DNA of 64,000 bases from Gymnothorax reevesii (lineage: Eukaryota > Chordata > Actinopteri > Anguilliformes > Muraenidae). The first letter of the stretch is position 1; every line of letters begins with the position of its first letter. Of this stretch, positions 24,583 to 37,135 are shown piece after piece. The DNA lies in contig CM056573.1 of the NCBI GenBank assembly GCA_029721435.1, positions 125,823,447-125,887,446 of the forward strand, written 5' to 3'. A model generated the notes under the pieces. It saw only the letters and a list, made by a program, of their open reading frames with translations. It was not told the DNA's origin and did not search any database. The translations under genes were made by a program, and so were the position numbers.

Positions 24583-24611
24583 TTATTATTATTATTATTA
24601 TTATTATTATT
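24583..24611. repeat. ATT trinucleotide microsatellite
   Basis: A run of ATT units, about nine copies. Confidence 0.85.
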
Positions 24612-25590
24612 TGCATCCATACAATATCTTTATTGAGTACATTGTCAGTGTAGCCATTTGTCGATCTGTCATTTCTTAATACCTTCCTGTTAATCACAGG
24701 CTTACAAATTGGTCTTGATTATTTAATTAATAAATTGAGTGATTATTGACCAAGTGATCCTGAACAGGAATAGCATGAAAGCAAATATGTGTTGAAGAGT
24801 CAGAGGCTAATGGCAAGTCATTTAAAAATCATGTTATGCCATCGTTACCGTGAGGAGGATGTTGGGCTTTAGGAAGTTAAATCCTGGACTGATTTGTAAT
24901 ACAGTCCGGATGTGTCTGCTTAAACATTTGCTATATTCCTCCGATTGCCCTGATTTATTCTCTGAAGCCAAGCAGTGACAGTTCCTTACCTTCCCTGAGC
25001 AAAATTTTAATTTAAATTATATCCCCCAACCTATTTGTTTCTTAAGACAACTACACTGTCTATTTTCTTCCAGCTTCAAGCACAGCACCTAATTCTATGC
25101 AGTGTGATTATGGTTAACCCTCTCAGGATAAGAGTTTTGATGGTTATGCCAGTATTGCTTTAATGCTTATGATGATGACACCCCTAGAGGGAGAAACAAA
25201 TGGATCTGGTGCTCTTCCAATCTGAGGCAGGGATTTTTAGGAGAGGAAATGATTTTCTCTTTGCTTGATTTTGACGTGCTTGCATGAAATTAGTGTACCC
25301 CTTTCCTGCGCTGCAGATGTTTTGGGAGGTTAAATATCACAGAGCTGGAGATAGCCAGGGAGCCTATGCTGTTATAACTGCCCTGCTTTAATACCACTAC
25401 ACTTACTGCCAGATACCTCATTACTCATCATTCCTCACTGTGCTGCTCACTGCCTGACGAGATTTCCAATTCTTGTCCTCGTTCAGAGGGCCTCGTTAAA
25501 AGTTTAAACGCTTCTTGGAGATCTCTCTCTCTCTCATTCTTTCCATCTATCTCCAGGATGGTTCTTTATCTTAGTCTGCAGACCCTGGGG
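24612..25590. other. No gene recognised; possibly conserved non-coding
   Basis: No transposon termini were seen, composition is balanced, and a CT tract lies at about 25521-25540. The repeat-free sequence around 25300-25470 could be conserved, but this is not testable here. Confidence 0.25.
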
Positions 25591-25785
25591 CAATAAAATG
25601 TCCTGGTTACCCATTCAGATCTATAGGATAGGGGCTATAAAATGTCCTAGTTACCCATTCAGGTCTATTGGACGGGGGGTAATAAAATGTCCTGGTTGCC
25701 CATTCAGGTCTATAAGAAATGGGCAATAAAAAGTCCTAGTCATCCATTCAGGTGCATAGGACGGTGGGTAAAAGAATTTCATGTT
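25591..25785. repeat. ~45-bp tandem repeat, about 4 copies
   Basis: AATAAAATGTCCTGGTTACC starts units near 25592, 25636, 25681 and 25725. Each carries CCATTCAGGTCTATAGGA-like sequence, and a decayed fifth start (GGTAAAAGAATTTC) lies at about 25765. Confidence 0.8.
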
Positions 25786-25847
25786 TATCTACTGTATTTA
25801 GGTCCATTTTCCCTATCTAAACTGGGCTTTTTGGGGCTTCCTGGGGT

Positions 25848-25887
25848 CGGGGGGGGGGGGGGGGGAGCTTTTTACACCCCCCCACCC
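25848..25887. repeat. Poly(G) then poly(C) pair
   Basis: About 17 G residues at 25850-25866 are followed by C-rich CCCCCCCACCCCC at about 25877. The two could pair as a hairpin or form a G-quadruplex. Confidence 0.7.
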
Positions 25888-25894
25888 CCTGGTA

Positions 25895-26362
25895 ACTCAT
25901 AAACAACATGGCGTATGACCATCAATTTGCAGGGGATTATGTACATGGAAAACGAAATCACTACAATCATTTTGGTATTATTATGACCTATTACGACATC
26001 ATTATGACATCTTATTTTGATTGCGCTGCCCGAAACTGTCATAATACTGTCATTTCTTGCAAATTTTGGGTTTGCATCACAATCTTTACATATAATGTGT
26101 CTTATAACACTTAAATGTCTAGAAAGATTTCAGCTGCAAAAGGCAATAGCAACAAAGTTAAAATGACGTCATAAAATGAGCCCATAGATATGGCAAAATG
26201 GCTTGAACTTCTTATAACAAGATAGTCAAAAGTAACTTGTAAACAACATGGCGTATGACAACCTAATTTGCAAGGGATGATGTACACGTACAACTAAATC
26301 ACTACATTCATTTTGGTATTATGACATATTATGGTGTCATTTTGACATCATGTTTCGATTTT
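25895..26362 (+). repeat. Direct repeat pair, ~130 bp units 340 bp apart
   Basis: AAACAACATGGCGTATGACC at 25901 and AAACAACATGGCGTATGACA at 26241 begin two related segments. Each continues through ATCACTACAATCATTTTGGT-like and CATCATTATGACATC-like sequence. No coding content is evident. Confidence 0.7.
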
Positions 26363-27584
26363 TATTACCTTCTTTTATCCCACCATGCACCAGCTCCGAG
26401 AGGCCATAAAGTACATGAAATTCTATTTATGTTCTGTGAAAATAGTTTTATATTTACTCAGAATGTTTTTATCGGAAGGTCAGGTCAGAAAGAAATTAAA
26501 GTAAACTTATAACAGGTTTGCATTAGCAAAATTAGCTCTGTTCAAATTCTTGGTGTTAAGTATATGAGAAAATAAAAGGAATTGATGAAATTTGAGGGAA
26601 AATGTACCTAAGTCAAAGATATTGTCCGTCATCTTGGATTTTGGCCCTTCAAATTCAATGACCTCATCAAATTTGCATAAATTAATTCTACTTAACAAAG
26701 CTGACATTAAATTACGTAAGATATTGTATGGCAATTTTTTTTTTTCAGACATACCTGGTAGAAAACCGCTGTCATGGAAACGGTGAAGATAGTGGACTTG
26801 ACTTATTGGCATAAAATTGTTCCCAAAAAAGTTTCAGGAAAAGTCGCCAAGTTTGGTGGTCCTAGCCCAAGCCGTTCAGAAATTACACGACGTGAAAATT
26901 GGCACGGGCATGAAAAGCCCGATCTAGATAGGCTTAAACGGCTGCAGCTAGGTCAGCTAATGCCAGCCAGTCTTGATCACAGAGAGAAAGCACATTTTTT
27001 CTGAGCGAGAGACTCAATGAAAGAGCTGCAAGAAGAAAATTATTATTTGTTCATTATTTCTGGGAGAAAGGTACATGCTTAGAAATTTAATTTCAGTAAA
27101 CATTTCTTTTGTGCTCATTGCCTATTAATGTTTATGACCTGGCAAATTATGTTGTTGCTAGAAAATTACACAATACTATGTGTACTATTAACAGAGCTGT
27201 TACCAATAAAGTTTTATATGACCTTCTTGAAAGTACAGAATTAATCTCCGTTTGCAGCCAACAAAAACATTTGGTGGGAAGAAGAAGCCAAAAGGTAGTC
27301 TTGTGATCAGAGGAGGTATTTGTGGGCATTTTAAGTTTAAAGCCTTTGAAGTAAAAGGTCATAAATATGTGATTACAGTGTTGAACGATGAAACTATTAC
27401 TTATAATAAATAATGGAATACATAAACAAAGCTAGATTCGACTTTTGAATAAAAGCATTGTAAAAATCAGGTTCGATAGGGTTAATTTATTACCGTTTGT
27501 TATTGGTATTCACCCAATAATCTGGTCTTCTCTCCATTTTTTTCCTGGTAAATTCATGGGAAGCCTTGCCATGTAATATAGATC
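26363..27584. other. No gene recognised
   Basis: The 76-codon frame at 26774-27004 starts METVKIVDLTYWHK but matches no domain I know. The flanks are AT-rich. A decayed mobile element is possible. Confidence 0.35.
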
Positions 27585-27745
27585 ATGGCTAAAGTCCCAA
27601 CCTGGCTCTTTCGACCTGCCACCTAATCATCCCCTAATCTAATTGGCTGTGCAAATTGCCCTCTCCCGCACCACCTCAACCCCCAGGGCTCCCTTGAAAA
27701 AGAGAGTTCAATCTAAACGGGACTTCCCTAGTTAAATAAGGGTTA
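27585..27745 (-). mobile_element. Dispersed repeat (TTTATTTAACCAGG family), copy 3, truncated
   Basis: This is the inverted counterpart of part of the 22.6-kb copy: CAACCTGGCTCTTTCGACCT, CCACCTAATCATCCCCTAAT, CCCCAGGGCTCCCTTGAAAA and GGGACTTCCCTAGTTAAATA. Only the terminal ~160 bp are present. Confidence 0.65.
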
Positions 27746-28700
27746 CATTTTAAAAAATTATAAATTGAATGTAAATCTTGATTCAATATGCAGAGAAAAA
27801 ATGGGTCTGTCACTTGTGTTCAAATCCCAGGTGAGGCACGGCTGGCTTTCCCTGGAGCAGAGGTATGTAAACTGAATGGCTCCATTAAATGTTCTCAGTG
27901 TATGAAGCAGTGGTTCACAGGTAACAGGTAAAGATCCAAAATCTGACTGTGAGGAGGGGGAGATGGCTTTTTTGTTTTGATTACATGTGTCAGTTGACTG
28001 TAATCTGCATAACCTTGTCTGCAAATATTGAAATATTTAATGTAAATTGATTTTGCGGCAGGTGGTACAGGTATGTTTTTTCCTCTGAATAATATGCCGT
28101 TTAATCTGTGCTGTGTTTTTAAATGCGCCCCCTTACATATCCACAAATATCCTGTCTGTTTGTGCCAGCGCATACGTGTCTTTTCACGCTGTTCGCTAAT
28201 CGTCAAGCAACAGACTGTACCGCTTAACCGGTGGCACCATCCTGCCTTCTGATTGGTCCTGCCGCTGTAACCCGCGGCATTTCTGAAGCATTTTCAAAGC
28301 CACCGAGAGGCTTTTTGATAAACAAACAACGCCGACAACATCATCATAAACAACAAACGAGAGTGAATAAATGAAATATTGAAAAGGAAATCTGCCAGTG
28401 CGTTTTTTTTTTTCCCCCTACATGTATTACTCATGCGATTTGAACTGTTTCCAAATCTGAGTGGCAGTACAGTAAGGGAGGCAGAGTTTGGCGATCTCTC
28501 CAGTGTGTTGTTGTCTTCTAAATATAATCTACAAACTAAATATAAACTCGTTTATCGAGCACGAGTTTTTTTTTTTGTTTTGTTTCGTTCTTTTTTATCC
28601 TTCAGAGAGCGAAAGGAATTCTGTGCTGAGAGGATGAAGAGATGAGGATTGTTGGGTGGGGGGTTGAGGTGGGCGTATTTGGGGGTGGGGGGGGGGGTTG
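27746..28700. other. No gene recognised
   Basis: T-rich tracts lie at about 28405 and 28568. No supportable gene was seen, though the sequence gets richer in CpG towards 28.7 kb. Confidence 0.35.
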
Positions 28701-28709
28701 TTAGATGGA

Positions 28710-28900
28710 TGGGATTTAAAAGGGGAGGTAGGAAACTAATGAGCGGCTGACAGTTTCTCCGACATCAAGCGCCGAAAAGCGAGAGCGGGGCTCTCTCCTC
28801 CGCGGCTCTGAAGGTGGAGTTCTTCTGTTCTCCTCCTGTTCTTTCAACCCGCGTGCCGGGGAAAAGTCACTAAATAAGTCCCTGATCAGTGCTGTTTCTC
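28710..28900 (+). promoter_or_regulatory. Candidate promoter / 5' UTR
   Basis: TTTAAAAGG at about 28715 resembles a TATA box. The next 150 bp are locally rich in CpG (GCGCCGAAAAGCGAGAGCGG) compared with the AT-rich surroundings. A long CT-rich tract follows at about 28910-28990. Together with the start codon and splice donor downstream, this could be the start of a gene. It is an inference from composition and signals only. Confidence 0.3.
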
Positions 28901-29095
28901 TGCAGTCTCTCCCCCCCTCTCTCCCCCTCTCTCCCTCTCTCTCCCCCTCTCTCTCCCTCTCTCTCCGTCTCGCTCTTTCGCTCTCTCGCTCACTCCAGCT
29001 TCTGTCATTTAGTACCCCACAGCTGAAGGAGTTTAATAGGTGGGAAAGAGATCTGTATGTTAGAAATGCATAAGGGATAAATACTTTTTGCCAGG

Positions 29096-29109
29096 ATGGA
29101 AGGGCCAAG
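29096..29109 (+). CDS. Candidate short first coding exon (MEGP...), splice donor follows
   Basis: ATG at 29096 has a strong Kozak context, with A at -3 and G at +4. Four complete codons (M-E-G-P) plus two bases lead to AAG/GTGAGC, a good splice donor beginning at 29110. A short upstream ORF (ATGTTAGAAATGCATAAGGG then ATAA) precedes it. The gene would continue outside any exon I can recognise. Many genes have such short first coding exons, but chance occurrence is possible. Product unknown. Confidence 0.25.
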
Positions 29110-29115
29110 GTGAGC

Positions 29116-30530
29116 CCAGATATTTTACCGAAAAGCTTTGGTCCCAGTATATGGCCCCAGTTGATGAAAGCACAGCGCTCTCCAGAGGTCTGCGCATGGA
29201 GCTGTAGCTACAGACTCATGGCACACCCTGAGCCCACAACTGCGAGAAGGGTGTCCTTTTCACCCCGTCCAAAGGGAAAGGGATGTTGCTCTCAGTGGCA
29301 TTTATTTGCCTGTTTGTCTGTTAGCAGTTCAGCAGAAAAATAGTTTGATAAAATTACACAGAATTTTTAGGAAAGGTGCGCAATGGTCTCAGGATGACCT
29401 GATAAAATTTTGGACCTAAATTGGATCAAGGTCATGAAAAATTCAAAAATCATCTAAAATGTCTCCCTCAGGTTGGATAAGTTGGGCCTTGGACCACTTG
29501 TTCTTCACAAATAGAAGCATGCACACATTTATTTTTGGGGTCTCTCGCTAAGAGTTCTGGTTTCATTTGAAGAAAATTAGGTTTTTTAGGCTTGGGTGCC
29601 TTTATTAGGAATAGGATTTATTCCTTTTTGCTCTTAGGTATTCTGTGAAAAAACACGTACACTTACTACTTAATTTACTGTCCGGAATGGTGAGGTTGGC
29701 AATCTGGACTCCCTGTAAGGACATGATAAAGGGGTTTTTAGTTCCAAGAATCCAAATTTACAACAGAAGGGTTTATAGCTGCTGGTTTCATGATCAATGA
29801 TGTTGATCATAAACTAGTGGATTGTGTAATCACATCTGGGCAGTGGGAGGGGTTATATGGCTTGCACAGGACAACAGAGGCCTGTATTTGTGTTTTTGAA
29901 ATTGGACTTATGAGTTTTATTGATTTTGTTTGATTGATCACTTGAGGAAGTGTTTCAGTTGGGGGTTTGAAAATTCAATTTCTCTCGTTCTCACTCTCTC
30001 TGTCTTTTCCCCCCATTCTCTTTCACTCTCTCCCTCTAAATTCTCTCTTGCTCCCTTCTTCCTCTCCTCTCTCTTTCTCTCTCTCTTTATCTCTCTCCCT
30101 CTCATGCAATGCATGATTACTGACTGCTTCTCCCAGCCTGTGAGTCACTGAGTCAGGCCCTATTTGGAATTGCAAGTGACAAAGTCTGGCTCTAGGCAGT
30201 CAGTTGAATCACCCCCAGCGCTGGTTAACTTTTCGGGCCACATAGTTTCCCTCAGGAGGGGGCGGACGTTAGAGGACGGGTGTGTGGGACTCAGAGGTGG
30301 GGGTTTAGGGAGGTAGAGGAATGCTTAAATGAGAGATCATTATGGAATAACAATGTAGGACAGGCCTTTTCAGGTAACATTTATTTTCATACGATTACCT
30401 CATATCACACTTTGTTTCCACACATCGGTCAGTTGTCAATTATTGCAGCCCTGTTTCAGGCATAATAATTAGACTTGAGATTCTGTGTTACCTTGTGCTG
30501 TTATATGGTCAGTAATAACACCCCCCCCCC
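29116..30530. other. No gene recognised; CT-rich tract
   Basis: If the candidate exon at 29.1 kb is real, this would be its first intron. A CT-rich tract lies at about 29980-30105. Nothing else was recognised. Confidence 0.35.
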
Positions 30531-30532
30531 CT

Positions 30533-30768
30533 GGATGGGCCTTTGCTGGTATCTGTTAAAGCTCTCTTCTCGTGAGTGGATGGGTCCCATGGTCTGAAAT
30601 CTGTTAAGGCTTTGTTTCAATGTTTGAATGGGCCCAATGGTCTGGTATCTGTTAAAGCTCTCTTCCAATGAATGTATGGGCCCCATAGTTTAATATTTGT
30701 TAAGGCTTTGTATCAATATTTGGGTGGGCCCCATGGTCTGGTATCTATTGTGGCTCTGTTTCAGTATT
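30533..30768. repeat. 48-bp minisatellite with two alternating unit types
   Basis: Five units start near 30533, 30580, 30628, 30676 and 30724. Type A contains GTTAAAGCTCTCTTC (first, third). Type B contains GTTAAGGCTTTGTTTCAAT (second, fourth). All carry the ATGGGYCCCATGGTCTG-type block. Because 48 is a multiple of three, the minus strand reads as alternating 16-residue repeats (GPIHSLEESFNRYQT and GPIQTLKQSLNRFQT). The effective period is thus a 96-bp dimer. Confidence 0.85.
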
Positions 30769-31890
30769 GACATTTTTGCAAACTTAGGTGTTTAATTCCT
30801 TACACGTTCTTGATTCCAAACTTGTATTTAATCAACATTTGTCTTGAAATAAAACAAATTAATTCTATTTATCTCTGAACTCGCCACGGTAAGAGTAATT
30901 GTTTTATTGTATAGTGATCCTACAGCTGAGAGACAAATGTTTCAGACCAAAAGTGACTAAAGAACCAGTGTTTTACATCAACCATCGGTGTGCAACATCT
31001 CTGACTTTTATTCTGTGCTGAGCACAAGTAATTTACACAAAAATAACAAACTTGACAGTGGTTCAAGTTTATTTTGTTCACTGCTTCCACGCACTTCTGG
31101 TCTTCGAAATACATTTACCGTGGAGCTCCATTGGGCGTAATGCTGTGTGGAGTGATCGATGACAGCAAATAAGCAAGCTAGCAGGTCGCATAAGAACTCC
31201 CACTCTTTGTTTGTCTTTAAACAGCAGTGTCTCGTAAGCACTAATGCGCAAATACCAGCCAACCTGAGAACTCTGCCTCCAGGTGATAGCACAAAAACGT
31301 CCCCCACACTGAACCAGGAAAGACGACGTAGAAACAAAACATCAGGCACTTTTTTGATCCCAAATGCACAAGAACGGTCTGTTCCACAGAGCAGGAGGAC
31401 TGAGTTAGCCAGATAAGTGCATTCAGAAAACCCACAACTCCCTTAAACCCCCCAAAACTCCCTATAACTGCGACACAGACAGCTATTCTGTTTTACTTGC
31501 TGCAGTTATCCAGCTAACTCAGTAAACCTGCTTTGGGAAAAAGGCATATGGTGAGCATGTCAGCAACAAAAAATCTCACAGCGTAATATCCTTCACAGTT
31601 TGAGTACACGGGGTAAAAATACTGCTGCACTCCATTATGTGCCATTTTTCATTCTAAGTGTGAATGTACCATCATTAATCAAAGAAAACTGTAATAGCTC
31701 CCTTTATGCATTCATTTAGATTCATTTGTTTTTTATTATTATTGTTATTGAAATGAAGAGGCACACATGAGTAATCCCTATTTATCAGCACAAGTACAGT
31801 AATCACTCAGAGGCTAAATTTATGCTAAACGCGTGTCAGGAGTTCCATAAGCAGAGCATTAGAGATACAAACAGTGCAGAAAAGAGGCTC
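30769..31890. other. No gene recognised
   Basis: Frames on both strands at 31008-31435 overlap and have no known domain. Nothing supportable was seen. Confidence 0.35.
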
Positions 31891-31893
31891 ATC

Positions 31894-31894
31894 A

Positions 31895-31927
<33 letters not shown>

Positions 31928-31930
31928 GTT
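31894..31930. repeat. GT dinucleotide microsatellite
   Basis: About 14 GT units with a GCGTGTG end. Confidence 0.85.
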
Positions 31931-34900
31931 TGTGCCTGAGTGTGCGAGTATACAAGTGTCTTTGTACTTGACACTCAAGCATTCAGCGTTTGCTAACAAT
32001 AAGAAAGCCCATCAGAGGGAGAGAGTGAGAGCGCTTCTGGAACAATGTCTGTCAGCATTTCCCACACAGATCAAGTTTGACGCACGTTTTCCCTGCTGTG
32101 AGAATACTGAAACCCAGTTATAGGGATCTCTAGCTTGCATTCATCATCTCAGTCAAACCACTTCCACAACTTCTATTACTACTACTACTACTACTACTAC
32201 TACGTTTAAAATGAAAATAAAAAAAGAAAAAACAATAATGATAATTCTGTCAACCAATACAGATGTAAATGGTTTATAGCAGCAGTAAAAAAAGCTAACA
32301 TCAAAAGCTTTGCGTCTAGGCTATAACCCAGACGCACCCTGCAGCCTATTGAGCTTGAGGAGGAGACAGCAGGGAGTGTCTGGATATATCCCCTCCCTCT
32401 GGGGGATATTTAGATCCCATAGATGGATGTTGGAGTGGAGGTGGGATGTTAACGGGCAGCAGGCAAGTGTGATGCAGCAGCAAAGCCATGCAGTGAAGAA
32501 GAAGGAAGAGGCATGTTATGCCGCAAAGGCGGAGCAGGAAAGCAGCCTGCATATATAGCTGACCTACCAGAGGGGGTGAAGCAGTGTGTGATATGCATGG
32601 GAGCGTCAAACGGGACCTGGGGATGTCTTGAGTTGTCTGCCTGAACTAGCTCTGCAAGCCGTACCCCGTTAATAGCCACACTTTTGTGTTTTCATTTGAA
32701 AAGATTTGCAAGTCGGTGGCGTAAATGACCAAATAGTGGAAAATAAATATCAGTATTTAATCTTGTAATGGGATGAAATGAGATCTGTAAGAGAGTCAGG
32801 GCTAGGTTTGGTTTAATTTAACACTGTAATGATATTATAACATGGGTCCATTTTACTCTTGGTTTTAAGAGGCAATTTTAGTGGTTGGATCACAAGTGTT
32901 CGGCGCTAAATTCAAGCCTTAACAAGTTCCAAGACGCATTGGGATTCAATATCTCAAGCCACTTGCAGACGTGGTCTGGGACATATCTGACTACATATGT
33001 TTGGTAGTGTAAACACTAATCCATCTTGATGCGTCCCCCGCGAGGACATAACCAGAAAAAAGTCATCAAAGCAGGCTGCGGGCTCGCAATAAAACAGCGG
33101 GAACGGCTGCTATTATTGTTATATGATACATTAACTGCGTGCTGAGTCATAGCGGAAGCTACAAGCGACAAAATCCAATCACGTCGTCAGCTTAACACCA
33201 AGTGTAAAGTGCAATATGTCTCATCTGACCACTTGTGACCCAATCACCCAAAAAACGTAAACGTGACTATAGAATGCATTCATTCCCCCCCCCCCACTCC
33301 CCCCAGACTCCCTCTCTCTGTTATGGTACAAAGGTTACCAGAACCCACAATCCCCTTCCCATCTCTCCACTGTGTTATGGCACTTGGGGACTTCACAAAA
33401 GCTAGTGCTAACCCTGCTAACAGAAGGCTGGCAATGAATAGGGTGAGTGGCAGTTGGTCTGTTCTCCACAGGGGTGGGGACACCATGCAGAATACAGCCT
33501 GTTAAATCAATTATCAGCGCGGGGATCACAGCACCCCCTCTCTCACCAACTCACTCCCATTATTCCCCTCCCTTATCTTCCAGAACAATCTGTGCCAGCA
33601 ACGGATCTGGCACGCCAGAGTCCCGGGACCTTTACCAAAAAAAGGAATCAGGCATATGGCTGTGACACAGTGGGAAATGAAGGTCAACAGACTAACCTCA
33701 CACCGGAATTACGCTGCAAATGTAAATAAATAAATAAATAAACAAACAAGAGGAGGTTTCCATCCACAGAATCGCTCTCCACAGTTCTTAGACATGCTGT
33801 CATTTGTCACAGGCCAGAATGTCAGAGCTCTGTCATATGTCTGGTTTCTTTTCATGAATAGACGGCCAACGCATTTCTCATTTCTGCAGCTCAAGGTAAA
33901 ATATTTGCTTGGCGGATAATCTTGAAAAGGAGGTAGTGAGAAGGTGGGTCAGTACGCACACTGATAATACAATTACCGCTGGCACAAGCGAAAGATTCAA
34001 TTAATTTTTTATTTTTTGATATAATTTTTTTAAAATCAAATGATAAAAATGGGTGAAAATGTGGTTTAAACTTCACACAGAGAAGCACCACTTCCCTAGA
34101 AGTGAAGGTAATCTAGTCATTTGTTTCGAGTGTCAGGCAATGACGAGCCCGGTGACAGCAACAAAGGTGAACTGCAGGCAAAGGGCTGTGTTAGCATTAT
34201 CATAAGAGCATTTCTTTTTGCCTCTTTTGAAGGTTTTTTTGGTGGTTCATTTATCATAATTGTCCCTCTGAAAGTGAGCAGTGGTATAAATGTCGAAGAC
34301 ATAGTATATTAAGATAAGAGGGGATTTGAAATAACGGCAGAACTACACTTTTATAAATATAATACTGCCTGTGAAGGTTTATTTGCTTGTATATATTTTT
34401 TCAGCCTCCATCAATTCATCAAGGAAATCGCCAGGATTAGGAAAACTGTAGTCTTGGAGAAAGGGCTTTGCACACGCTCCAAGAGGAAGTCTGTGAGTGT
34501 GGCCAGGGTGATCCATGTGGGCAGAGGCAGGAGGGGACAGGAAGGACTTCATTTCCTATTTAAAAAAAAAAAGGAATGAGTAATTTTCCCTGGTATTTTT
34601 GTTCTAAACTTGCTGACTTCTGGAGGAATTTTGTGGCCTGCTGACAGTCAACTCTGTATTATGTGAGGTTTTCCGCTAGATTAGGATATAACTATTGAGC
34701 CTGATTAACTCGGACCTGTAACACACTCAAAACAGATAGGCGCATGCAAAAGCAATAATGTGGAAAATGATTCATCCGGATACTTGTTTTGAACCTAGTA
34801 ATGGCCATGCTATTGCTTTTTTGTGAGCTAAAAGGTTTTACATGTCTTAGTAAGTCAGGCTCCTTGTGTGTGATACTGTATCTGTCTATTTGTTCATGCG

Positions 34901-35000
34901 TATTTCTGCGTTTGTGCGTATACATTTGTGTGTGTGCATTAGAGGGTGCATAAATGTGTGCGCGAGCATGCGTCTGAATGTTTGTGTGTGTGTATATTTG
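31931..35000. other. No gene recognised; small microsatellites
   Basis: CTA trinucleotides lie at about 32172-32203 and AATA repeats at about 33722-33744. C-rich sequence at about 33286-33303 is present. The short frames at 32310-32679, 33263-33729 and 34117-34312 lack domains. Confidence 0.4.
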
Positions 35001-35098
35001 TTTGAATTTTTGAATGTCTGTGTGTGTGTGTGCGTGCGTGCGTGTGTGTGTGTGCATGCGTGTGCGCGTGTGTGTGTGTGTGTGTGCGTGTGTGTCAG
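34880..35098. repeat. TG-rich microsatellite region
   Basis: Interrupted TGTG/TGCG repeats, densest at about 35020-35095. The Cys/Val-rich and His/Thr-rich frames here are artefacts. Confidence 0.85.
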
Positions 35099-37030
35099 GG
35101 GTATGCAGACGCAAACAGTGCTTTTCTATTTCTGTTTCTGTTTCTCGGTGGCGTCCTGTGTTCCATCGTGTAGAAGTCAATCATCCTCACACACGAACAG
35201 GCCCGTCCCCAGAGACATGCTTTATTCATGTTCCCAGGTTCATTTTCCACAGTCTCAAGTTCGTGCTGCAGTTATTACAGGATCATGAACATTAAATTCA
35301 TGAGCCGAGATCCTCACTCGCACTCTCCAACTGGGACATACCCACAAAAAAAAACTCTCAAAAAGCACATCCCACAAATCTGTCCCCAAAACTATGACCC
35401 CCACCCCAAAGAAATTCAGGGTTGCCAGAGGTGACTATGACTGTAACTACACTTTTTGTCCATCAATATTCTTCTCTTCATTTTGTGTTGTTTCAGATGT
35501 TTAATTCTACTCATATTTTATGTCATCCTCTCAACCCCCTTCCATGGCTCATTCTAAAAAGACTCTCACCAGGCCAGTACTGTAAGTACGTTTCCCAGCC
35601 TGGCAGAAGTTACATAGTGTATGTGGACAAAAAATGTTGAGAGAGGGTTTAAACGCACAGACCCTAACAACTGAAACCCTCTGCTGCGAGGAATGACTTT
35701 TAAAGATTTAAAGTTCTAAAAATCAGCAGTGCATAATGAAAGGAAATAATGCAAATAATGTTGCGTTATTGTGTTTAAGTGTTCCCAAGTTACATTCTTT
35801 GTGGTTTATTTGGGCCAGTCTTGTAGCAGTCGGGGGGGGGGGGGGGGGAGGTTCGCGAAAACTGCCCCCACTTCCCCCCTCCATCTCAGATTACCACCCA
35901 TTTATGCGTCTGTCTGAATACTTTTCAAATTGTCTTGATTTCTTTTATTTAGCTTAATTAGTGTCTGCTCCTTTTTGAGCCGTGAGAAATGGGCTTCTTG
36001 TGAAAAGCGCAGGTCTTTTATTTCAATGAATTTCAAGCACTTCTCACCTGTCTGAGATGAAAACTGGCGCGGAATGAGGGATGGGGTTGAGAGTCGGCTA
36101 ATTGTCACCATTCCTGCATTATCTTTTGTGTTCAAACCGCAGAGGGACATGAAAAGAAATAAATGCTTTAAAAAAAGCTGGGTTTCTAAGACCATAATTG
36201 CTTAAAAATTGGCAAAGTGCGCAATTTGCAGCATGATGCTTTTTTTCCTGCCTGCATATTACCGCAATTACCGCCAGCATCAGCCTTATATAAACTTATG
36301 AAAAAACATATTAGGACTGGGGAATCGGGACAAAGACTGACAGTTGATGCGGATCGCGGATTCAAATTAGCACCTGCCTATACTGCCGCACTGCCGTCAT
36401 ATGATCAGGATGCTCCCCAGTAAACCAAAATAACCTTTCCTTCACACGTCTTCTATCCTCATGTCCTTCACTCCTCTCCTACCCTCCCTTCCTCCGCTCA
36501 TCTCCCATCTCCTTTCCTCCTCTCCCATCCTCCTTTCCTCCACATGTGGTAGGAGAAGTGTTTGTGTGAAGGGAAAGTTTGGAGGGAAATAAAGGTGGAA
36601 AGAGACTTAACCCTGCACATATGTGAGAGCCGCCATGCCAGATACATTTTAATCGCATTCAAATCACCTTTGGATGGTGAAGATCCTCACATTCATTGCT
36701 AATTAGCCGCCAGCGTCAGGGAGACTCCATTTTACGCGGACGAACCGATGTCGCGGTAGATTGGCTGATGAGCTGGTTTGGATTCGTTCCAAGCGCAAGG
36801 CAGAAGAGCACGTATTTCTGGCAAAAAGATAGAAAGCGTTTGAGTAAAAAAGAGAGGGACAGGTTTGAGTTAACGTTTATTGAAGCGTGTGTGTTTGAAC
36901 AGAACACTCTGTCTGTCAAAGCTGAGGGTAACGCTTTCCTGCAAATTCTCCCGGGCTGCAGTCTTTACTGAAGACCTTCCCTGGAGTCACTCTGTCTTCT
37001 CAATTAATAACCCCAGTGAGTCAAGGAGAG
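35099..37030. other. No gene recognised; one poly(G) run
   Basis: About 18 G residues lie at 35831-35848. The frame at 36696-36971 (91 codons) has no known domain. A C/T-rich patch lies at about 36440-36540. Confidence 0.4.
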
Positions 37031-37042
37031 CCACCCTCCACT

Positions 37043-37044
<2 letters not shown>

Positions 37045-37073
<29 letters not shown>

Positions 37074-37135
37074 TCTACCCCTCTTTATTCCCTCCCCCAG
37101 ACGTTCATTTCCCTCTATCTCTCCTTCTTGAGGCA
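37045..37135. repeat. CT-rich microsatellite / pyrimidine tract
   Basis: CTCTCTCTCT-type repeats with interruptions continue into CCCTCTATCTCTCC. The antisense strand is purine-rich. Confidence 0.8.

Noticed and set aside
25591..25785. Possible CRISPR-like array
   Set aside because: Units are contiguous ~45-bp tandem repeats without unique spacers, and the genome is evidently eukaryotic.
26774..27004. 76-codon frame starting METVKIVDLTYW
   Set aside because: No known domain and no supporting neighbours; kept only as unexplained sequence.
28716..29108. Arg/Glu-rich minus-strand frame of 130 codons
   Set aside because: The charged part is the antisense of the CT tract in the candidate 5' UTR. 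No domain.
30501..30686. Repeat protein with 16-residue units
   Set aside because: It is the minus-strand reading of the 48-bp minisatellite and has no wider gene context.
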